DNA of 64,000 nt from Muscardinus avellanarius. Lineage: Eukaryota > Chordata > Mammalia > Rodentia > Gliridae. The notes under the pieces are model-generated. The model was given only the letters and a program-made list of their open reading frames with translations, ran no database searches and was not told the origin of the DNA. A program made the translations under genes and the position numbers. Within the stretch, counting starts at the first letter, position 1. Each line of letters opens with the position of its first letter. The stretch lies in contig OY726560.1 in the NCBI GenBank assembly GCA_963383645.1, forward strand, positions 154,604,488 through 154,668,487, in the 5' to 3' direction. Positions 56,760-64,000 of the stretch are shown here, in pieces.

Positions 56760-57622
56760 TATATGGTATGGGTATTATTACTAATTAACAGATAAAAAAG
56801 GAGGTCAGGTTATAAAACTACAAGGGAGGAAACCATAACTCAAAACTAGATTGTGTGGCCCCAAAATTATTTTAGCCACTTTTATGTATGATGTGTTTAA
56901 AAAATATGAAATTAAAACAATGAAATAAGAGATTGTAAAAATAAACAGGTAGAGATGAAAACACCCCAATACAACATTTAGAAATAAAATGTCAGTGAAA
57001 TAAAATATACACATGAATTTAAAAAGCTGCATAAGAAGAGCTGTAAAGACAATTAGTAAACTAGAATATAGAGTTGAAATTTTACCAAAAATAAAGCATT
57101 AAGAGAACAGGAGACAAAAAATCCAAAAGAAAAAAAATAATTGTGGAAGAGGGTTAATATATGAGTCATCAGAGTTCTGTTTCAAGGGAGGCCAAACAGA
57201 AGAAGGATAGGAGGTAATTATGGGAAAAACAGAAGTTTTCTAAAATATATAAAATATATTAATCCATAGATTTAGAAGGAACAATAAATAGCAAGTAGAA
57301 TAAATATAAAGAAATCAATGCCCAACCACACCACAATCTGCAAAACACTGCAAAGAAAACATTAAAGCAGCCTGAAAGAAAAAAATAAAACATTTACAAA
57401 TTAGTGTAAAATAGATCGAAAGCAGCCTTCTCGAGGACAATGTTAAGACTTATACGACAGGTTGATGTATTCAGAGACTTAAGAGGGAAAACGTCAACAC
57501 AATGGTTGTATTTTAAGAATGAGTGAGAAATAGAGGCATTCTTAGACAAGGAAAAACTTCAGAGTTTGTTACTATCGCAACTTCACCAAAAAGAGTTTAC
57601 AAAACACATTTTGAGAGTGGAG
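56760..57622 (+). mobile_element. Probable ancient L1/HAL1-like sequence
   Basis: A-rich sequence with an L1-like phrase, 'cattcttagacaaggaaaaa' then 'cttcaccaaaaagagtttac'. Divergence is too high to place it firmly. Confidence 0.35.
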
Positions 57623-57636
57623 AAAAAATGATTCTA

Positions 57637-57840
57637 AGCCGGGCGTGGTGGCGCACGCTTGTAATCCCCGCGCTTGGGAGGCAGAGACAGGAGGATCGCA
57701 CAGGTTCGAAGCCAGCCGCGCGCGCTGGCTTAGGAGACCCTGTTTCCAAATAAAAATGTAAAAATAGGTCTGGGAGTGTAGCCCGGAGGTAGAAGGGCTT
57801 CCAGGAACCCCAGTACCACCAAAAAAAAAAAAAAAAAAAA
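57637..57840 (+). mobile_element. Young, CpG-rich B1-ID SINE (short-middle subfamily)
   Basis: Clean copy with a 14-bp target-site duplication, aaaaaatgattcta, at 57623-57636 and 57835-57848, and a poly(A) tail of about 20. It has 'gccagccgcgcgcgctggct', many intact CpGs, and an ID half ending 'gggcttccaggaaccccagt'. Confidence 0.95.
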
Positions 57841-57929
57841 TGATTCTAGGAGGAAAATCAGTGTTCTGAGTTCAGTACAGCAAGTCCAGGAATCACTCAA
57901 GAGAGGGGGTGAGTCAAGTAACTGGACAA

Positions 57930-58750
57930 CTTTGAATCAGAAACCTAAGAACTCGATCAGAGACCTTGCAATCATTAGAAGAAAAACTGTAGGATCAACA
58001 CCACAGCATATTGGTACAGACAACGACTTCCTCAATAGAACCCTTACACTCAGGAAATAACACCAAGAACTAATGAATAGGATGGCATCCGATTTAAAAG
58101 CTTCTGCACAGAAAAGGAAGCTAGAGGGTGGGGAAAAAATCCACAGAACGGAAGAAAAATCTTTACCAGCTACACTTCTGAGAGAGGTTTAATATCCAGA
58201 ATATAGAAAGAACTAAAATTAAAAAAAAAAACCTTAAAATTGAGAAAACCCAATCAATACATGTGCAAGTGATCTTAACAGACAATTCCCAAATAATAAA
58301 CAGCCAACAACTACACAAATACAAATGGCCAACAAGTATATGAGAAAATGTTCAGCATCCTTAGCAGTCAGAGAAATAGTAATCAAAACTACTCTGAGGT
58401 TTTATCTCACTTTAGTTAGAATGGCAGCCATGGAAAATATAAATAATAATAAAGGCTGGTGAGGTGGTGAGGAAAAGGGAACATTTAGAAACTGTTGGGG
58501 GGACTGTAAATCAGTACAACTACTGTGGAAGTCAGTATGGAGGCTCCTCAAAAGACTAGAAAGGGAACCACATTATGACCCAGGTATACCACTCATTGGT
58601 ATCTATCCAGAAGAATTAAAGTCAGCATACTACGCAATGTATGTCAAACTATGTTCATAGCTATGCAACTCACAAATTATGGAACCAGCCTAGGTGCTGT
58701 CAACAAATGAATAGACAAAGAAAATGTTTATAAATACAAATAAATGCACA

Positions 58751-58796
<46 letters not shown>

Positions 58797-58945
58797 CTCT
58801 CTATTAAGCCACAAAGAAGAATGAAATTTGCAGAAATGGATGGAATTGGAGAGCACTGTGTTAAACAAAATAAACCAGACTCAGGAAGTCAAGGGTCCTG
58901 TTTTCCCTTTTATGTAGAAACTAGAGTGAAAAAAGAAAAGAAAGG
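57930..58945 (+). mobile_element. L1 3' fragment
   Basis: Sense remains of the ORF2 C-terminus and 3' region. Landmarks are 'tttaaaagcttctgcacaga', 'gaggttttatctcactttag', 'tggaagtcagtatggaggct' and 'tatggaaccagcctaggtgc'. A CA microsatellite interrupts it. The frame is broken. Confidence 0.85.
58752..58795. repeat. (CA)n microsatellite
   Basis: About 22 CA units inside the L1 fragment. Confidence 0.96.
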
Positions 58946-58958
58946 GTAGGAGGTCTCA

Positions 58959-59146
58959 TGGAATCCCCGTGCTTGGGAGGCTGAGACAGGAGGATTGCAC
59001 AGGTTCAAAGCCAGCCTCAGCTACTTAGTGAGGCTCTCAGCAACTTAGTGAGACCCTGTTTCCAAATAAAGTATAAAAAAATAGGTCTAGGAGTATAGCC
59101 TGGAGGTAGAAAGCCTTTGGGTTCCACCCCCAGTACCACAAAAAAA
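58959..59146 (+). mobile_element. B1-ID type SINE
   Basis: Sense copy missing the first bases of its left half ('gaatccccgtgcttgggagg' to 'gttccacccccagtaccac'). The GGAA run is its expanded tail. Confidence 0.87.
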
Positions 59147-59200
59147 GAAAGGAAGGAAGGAAGGAAGGAAGGAAGGAAGGAAGGAAGGAAGGAAGGAAGG
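59147..59200. repeat. (GGAA)n microsatellite
   Basis: About 13 GGAA units following the SINE. Confidence 0.96.
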
Positions 59201-59263
59201 ATAAAAGCCAATTAGAACTCTTTTTTTAAAAAGAAACCAAATGACTTTCAAACAAATTTGAAC

Positions 59264-59303
<40 letters not shown>
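59264..59303. repeat. (GT)n microsatellite
   Basis: About 20 GT units. Confidence 0.96.
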
Positions 59304-59304
<1 letters not shown>

Positions 59305-59305
<1 letters not shown>

Positions 59306-60560
59306 AAAAAAGGCAACAAGAAACAGCAAAAATAACACAATGAATACACTGAGAACCTCTAACACAAAAGATTAGAAAGTAGTCAAGCATACACAGACTA
59401 TTTAAAAAACTAACCTCATAATTATACATAAAGCTAAAAAAAAATTCCTAAAATCAGTATCAACGCAAAAGAGCATCTATTAAGGTAAATCCATATAACA
59501 AGATAAATTTTTTAGTGTTTTGAAACTAAAGGCAAAGTACTTCTAAATAATTCCTAGATCAATAAAAATAATCACAACAAAATATATAAAATATTTAGAA
59601 TTAAATGAGTGTAACAGATAAAGGAAAAGAAGTAAAAAGTTTAGTGATTAAAAGGAAAGTCGTTTCAGAAGATCTAACTACCTACAAAGAAAACTCAAAA
59701 GAAACCAGAAAATTATTGGAAATAATAAGAGAATTCAGCAAAATGACTGAACATATTGCCAATGTGCGAAAAACTAATTACAGTTCTCTACAACAGCAGC
59801 CAAAAATAAGACACCTAGACAAACAATGAACAAGGGATAAACAAAACACTCGTGAAGAAAATGTTCAAAAAGTTCTCTAGAAGAAATTTTAAACATTCAC
59901 TGATAGGCAAATATCTTAAAAATCCCAAGCATTTAAAACAATTTGATGCACTGATCCTAAAATTTATAAAAAAGAAAGATGCCCAAAGTAACCAAGACTT
60001 TATGGGAAAAAGAAACATTAGGGAGTATTGCTCCATCAAAATATTAGAATTTATTATAAAGTTTCAGTAATTAAAATGCTGTGGCATTGGTCCAAGAATA
60101 GCTGACTTGTAAGTGGGACAGAATTGAGAATCCATAGGATATCTATGCACATATAAAACCTTGAAAGAAACAAGGCACAATGGTACATGCCTATAATCCC
60201 AGTATTTGGAAGGCTGAACCAGGAGGATTGCAATTTTGAGGCCAGCTTCAACAATTTAGAGAGACTTTTTTTTAATTAAAAAGATGTCGTAAATATCAGT
60301 GGGAAATAAATGAGTTATTAAATAAAGGATCACAAGGCAAGTGGGTATTCATTTAGGAAAAAGCAGAAATTTGGCCCTGGAAAATCTTTCACAAAAATCA
60401 TTCCTGAATAGATTAACTACTTGAATGTGAGAAGTAAAAGACAGAATTTGAAAAAGATGAGGAATATAAAAAGGATAACTTTAAAACTATGAGGGAAATG
60501 TGTGCATCTATGACTCAAGCAGCCTGTACTCAACTGCATTACAGAATGAGAAAGATAAAA
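59305..60560 (+). mobile_element. Ancient L1 ORF2-region fragment, split by a SINE
   Basis: A-rich and strongly diverged, with L1-like landmarks: 'aaaatgctgtggcattggtc', 'aagaatagctgacttgtaag', 'gacagaattgagaatccata'. It is interrupted at 60170-60290. Confidence 0.55.
60170..60290 (+). mobile_element. Partial SINE (B1-like half)
   Basis: Sense B1-like half ('gcctataatcccagtatttg' to 'tttagagagac') followed by an AT-rich end. Confidence 0.7.
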
Positions 60561-61437
60561 ATATTTATCTGAATGTTGAATGATAAAAATACTTATTTGA
60601 ATGTTGTACAATGGACAGACATACAGGAAAATGCCACTGCCCTCTCTTTTGGAACTAGTGTATGTGAAGATCCCACATACATCTTTGAAAGGCATACTTT
60701 TAAAAATTAAATCTTTGCCCTTGTAAATTCTAACATACAATTCTTTCTCTCCTTGAAAGAACAACTGTACTTACATTGTCCTGCAATAATTCAAATGGCA
60801 CTTTAGTCCCTAAAATGCTTCCACACACATATTCTTATTTCATTTAAGAGCAAGGTAAGTTTATCCTGAGGGATGCGATGGCTCACAGGGTCAGCAGGAA
60901 GTAAGGGTCACATGACTTTTATTCCAGGATCACGAGACTTTCATTCCTATTTTTCCATGTCTAAATGCTCCGGTCACCCTCCTTTGGTCTTCATGAGACT
61001 CTGGGTATAAGAGCTTGGTGTTCCTAGATCTATCAGAAAGCTTTAGGGGTGTTTAAAAAGCTGCACATGACGAATAGTAGCTGTCCTCAGTCAAAACATG
61101 CTATGCCTTTAACCTATAATTGGCACTCTTGATCACTTGCAGACAACCTCCCGGACAGCAACTGAATTTATCATCACAAAAACTGATTTATCATCACAAA
61201 TTTATCAGAGCTTAGCAAACTGAACCCTGAAGGCATAAAATAAACATGAAATCTAGAGCTTAATAAATATTTCTAAGGACTGTTAGGTAACATCTGCCCC
61301 AGTATTCTCTCTCATCTCTTTCTCCTACAGCTGCCTTCAATAACTAGAGATCACAATCGCCAATAGCTGAAGATGTGCCAAAAATGGCAGTGGCCTGGAA
61401 TCTGCTTTAACTATATCTATACGAAAACATTGCTTTG

Positions 61438-61583
61438 ATGTTTGGATTTAGAATGTCCCCTTTCTCTCTCACAGAAACAAGACATCAGTTTTGGAAGCTG
61501 GGCTTGGTTGTTAAGGAAGAGTCCCTGGCTGGGTGTGGCCTTGGAGATTATAGCAAGTTTTCTCCTCCCCTTGAGCATGCATG

Positions 61584-61658
<75 letters not shown>

Positions 61659-62092
61659 CTTCTCTCTCTCTCTCTCTCTCTCTCCTCTCTTCTCTGTCTA
61701 TCCTCTCTCCTTTCCTCCTCTCTTCCCTCTCTCCTTCTCTCCTCTTCCCTTTCTCTCCTCTTTTCTCTCTTCTTTCTCTCTCTCCTCTCTCCTCCCCCTC
61801 CTCTCTCTTCCCTCTCTCTTTCTCTCCTCTCTCTTCTCTCTCCTCTCTTCCTTCTTTCTTTCTCTCCTCTCTTCTTTCTCTTCTCTCTCCCTCTTCTCTC
61901 TCTCCCTCCCCCCTCCCTCCCTCTCTTTCTCTTTCCTGTGGCTATGCCTTGCAATACAAGACTCTGGCCTCACATGTATTGAATCCAGAATCTCAAAAAA
62001 AAAAAAACCTGTGAGCAAATAAATCTTTCTTCCTCTAAGTTGTGTGGTCGGGTTTACTGGGATATAGCAGTGAGAATCCTAACTAAGACAGA
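61438..62092 (+). mobile_element. MaLR-type LTR with expanded pyrimidine tract
   Basis: It begins 'gatgtttggatttagaatgt', carries 'ggttgttaaggaagagtccc', then a TC tract of about 350 bp, and ends 'cttcctctaagttgtgtggt' and 'gagaatcctaactaagacag'. Only an LTR is present. Confidence 0.65.
61589..61936. repeat. Homopyrimidine tract (TC)n and relatives
   Basis: About 350 bp, nearly all C and T, starting with about 18 pure TC units. The open frames across it are low-complexity artefacts. Confidence 0.97.
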
Positions 62093-64000
62093 TGTTCAGC
62101 CCTATTATTTTATAGAGTTACCTTTCCACTACGACCCTTCTACATGATTACCTTTGCACCATATGTTTTCTGTAGCATGACCCTGCACCTGGGTCCGGGC
62201 TAAAGAGCCTGAGGGCGGGCATCAGACAGAGACTAGGCCAATCACAGATGACTGACCTGTACTGAACACCTGACCCAAACAATGCCAAAACATTCTTCCC
62301 TGGGATTTTGGATTTGAAAGCAGCTACAATCCTAAATTGGAACCCTTGGGTTCTAATGGAAGTTCCATTCCCCATTGTGTGGCTAGTGATACAAAGGCTA
62401 CTCTGTAGGGATTGGAGAAAGAAGCTGAGAGCAGAAACCATCAGAGAAATTCCCAACAGGGAAGAAGCCTGGGCCCCACCACTCTTCCTGCCCTTAGGCC
62501 TCTTGGCACACAAAAGATGTTTATTAATTTTCAGACAAGGAAGTCCTGCTCATAAATGATAGCCAAAGGCATAGGGGCATAGGGATCCTCCTATGTGGAA
62601 CCTGTAAGTCCGAGTGAGACAGAGCTTAGGAACCCAAGCCAGGAGGCTAGGAATTTTGGCTCTGCAAAGAAGAAGCATTTTGTGACCCTCACCAGAGGTT
62701 CAAAGAGGCTTGGACACCATGGCAAGGGTCAGGATATGGGAGCAGCTTGGCTACATCTTGTGGCTTCAATCAGGAATTTATTGTTAGGGGGAGACTATCT
62801 CTGGACTAGTCTAATGCACTAGAAAACAGATAAGAACCTCCAAGCAAAGGTGTAGTGCTGTTACACATTCCTGTCAGCACCATCAAGCAACCTGAGCCTA
62901 CAAGGACAGGTAAACAAATGTCCAGCTGGATGGCAGACACCAAATTTCCCGCTGAGGCCTGAGGAACACTTGTGGATTGGGAAACAGAGATCACCGCCTT
63001 TCTAAGAGAGATATCTGAGCAGAGTCAAAAGAATCAGGGACAGCTCACCTGCAAGTTCCTCCCAGTACTGTTCTCTGTGCTTGCTAGCAAAATTCATTGC
63101 ACCACCAGAGTCTCCTTTGCCCAGTTAGATGACATATTCACACATTCTGAACACTAAGATGAGCATGTCTTGTGGGATGACATCTCTACCATGGGAACCT
63201 CACTGACGTTCTGGCTTTACTCCTGAATGTTCCAGAACCTTTCCTCTCCTGACCCAGGCCCGGGGCACTAGGTCTGGCCTGCTAGCCCAGTCTCCAGTCA
63301 CAAAAGGATAAAACAATGGTTCCCTAGTTCCAGTCAATACAAGGGAAGCTTAGATCTTGGCCAGAAAACCATAGCCACAGAAAACTAGGTCACTCTGCCA
63401 CCCCTACAGCAGGCCGTCTCCAACAGTGAGCACTAGAGTTTAAGAAAACATTAAGAAAATGTATTCCCACCTGACAAATTGCCATTTGACTTCATCGCCC
63501 ACTTATCATAATTAAAATTGCCTAGCATTTTGCTAGACATTTGGCTTCTACACAAAGTCAGAATTCGAATCCGTGGAAGAGGCACATTCTACTACCTGTC
63601 CAGAGTCAGCCCAGCTGGTGAGAACTGACAGGTTATAGTTATCACCCTCTGTGGACTTCTGAAAACTCTTCTAGTTCCAGCCCGAGGTCCAATATGCTCC
63701 TCGGAGCACTTCACCAACCATGCGAGTGTATTCCCACACCACCGTGGAGTGTCAATTCCCCTTGCTGGTCAACAGCCCTGCACAGGTCCTGCTGACTGCA
63801 AGGACTGGGGAGAGATGACAATGACATGTCTGCTTGTACAGCAAAGGTTCTCGACTTGCGTGATTCTGTCCCCCGAGGCACATCAGGTAATGTCTCAGGG
63901 CATTTCTGATGGTTATGACTGTGGGGGCTGGGTAGGGCGATACAACTGATGGGGGGGCGTCATCTCAGGAACAGAGGCGAAGGAAGTTGAGGACTCTCTA

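Noticed and set aside
61435..62022. Open frames up to 195 codons rich in Ser/Leu
   Set aside because: They are translation of the TC microsatellite inside an LTR.
62148..62559. Open frames on both strands near 62.1-62.6 kb, checked as the missing upstream CPXM2 exon
   Set aside because: No discoidin-like motif and no phase-compatible splice pair was found. The preceding exon appears to lie outside the window.

Overview
The window is nuclear DNA from a mammal, very probably a squirrel-related (sciuromorph) rodent. The evidence is dozens of dimeric SINEs that join a 7SL/B1-like left half to an ID/tRNA-like right half, together with L1, L2, MIR and MaLR-type LTR copies and many long microsatellites. 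The SINE tails resemble sciurid elements without being identical to what I remember of them, so a squirrel or a close relative such as mountain beaver is possible. This is judged from memory, not from a search.

Only one gene can be supported: the 3' two thirds of CPXM2 (carboxypeptidase X, M14 family member 2), on the minus strand. Ten exons were mapped with consensus splice sites and compatible phases, from 45302 down to a TGA at 6224-6226. Counting back from the last exon in the usual 14-exon structure, they are exons 5-14. They encode about 538 C-terminal residues: the end of the discoidin (F5/8C) domain, the whole carboxypeptidase-like domain, and the C-terminal transthyretin-like domain with its basic tail. 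Exons 1-4 lie beyond 64000. The protein lacks one zinc ligand and the catalytic glutamate, as is known for the CPX/AEBP1 pseudo-enzymes.

Layout: 1-5780 is sequence 3' of the gene with old L1, L2 and SINE copies. 5784-6477 is the last exon with its probable 3' UTR. 6478-45217 holds exons 13-6 and introns 13-5. 45303-64000 is intron 4 (at least 18.7 kb), with most of the L1 sequence and the largest homopyrimidine tracts.

Two structures stand out. First, intron 7 begins with seven exact-length 39-bp tandem units (33583-33855). The unit spans the exon 7 splice donor, so the donor sequence CAG|GTAAGC occurs five times at multiples of 39 bp, in frame and with no stop between copies. This could yield CPXM2 isoforms longer by multiples of 13 residues, or act as a bank of decoy U1 sites. 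Second, intron 13 contains a 175-bp inverted repeat (8104-8278 and 8720-8894) that is about 96% identical with no indels and has a 441-bp loop, so it would form a long RNA hairpin in the CPXM2 pre-mRNA. Other points of note are an L1 inserted into the middle of a SINE, a CpG-rich SINE subfamily, a 53-59 bp minisatellite in intron 6, and repeated growth of homopyrimidine tracts within related LTR copies.
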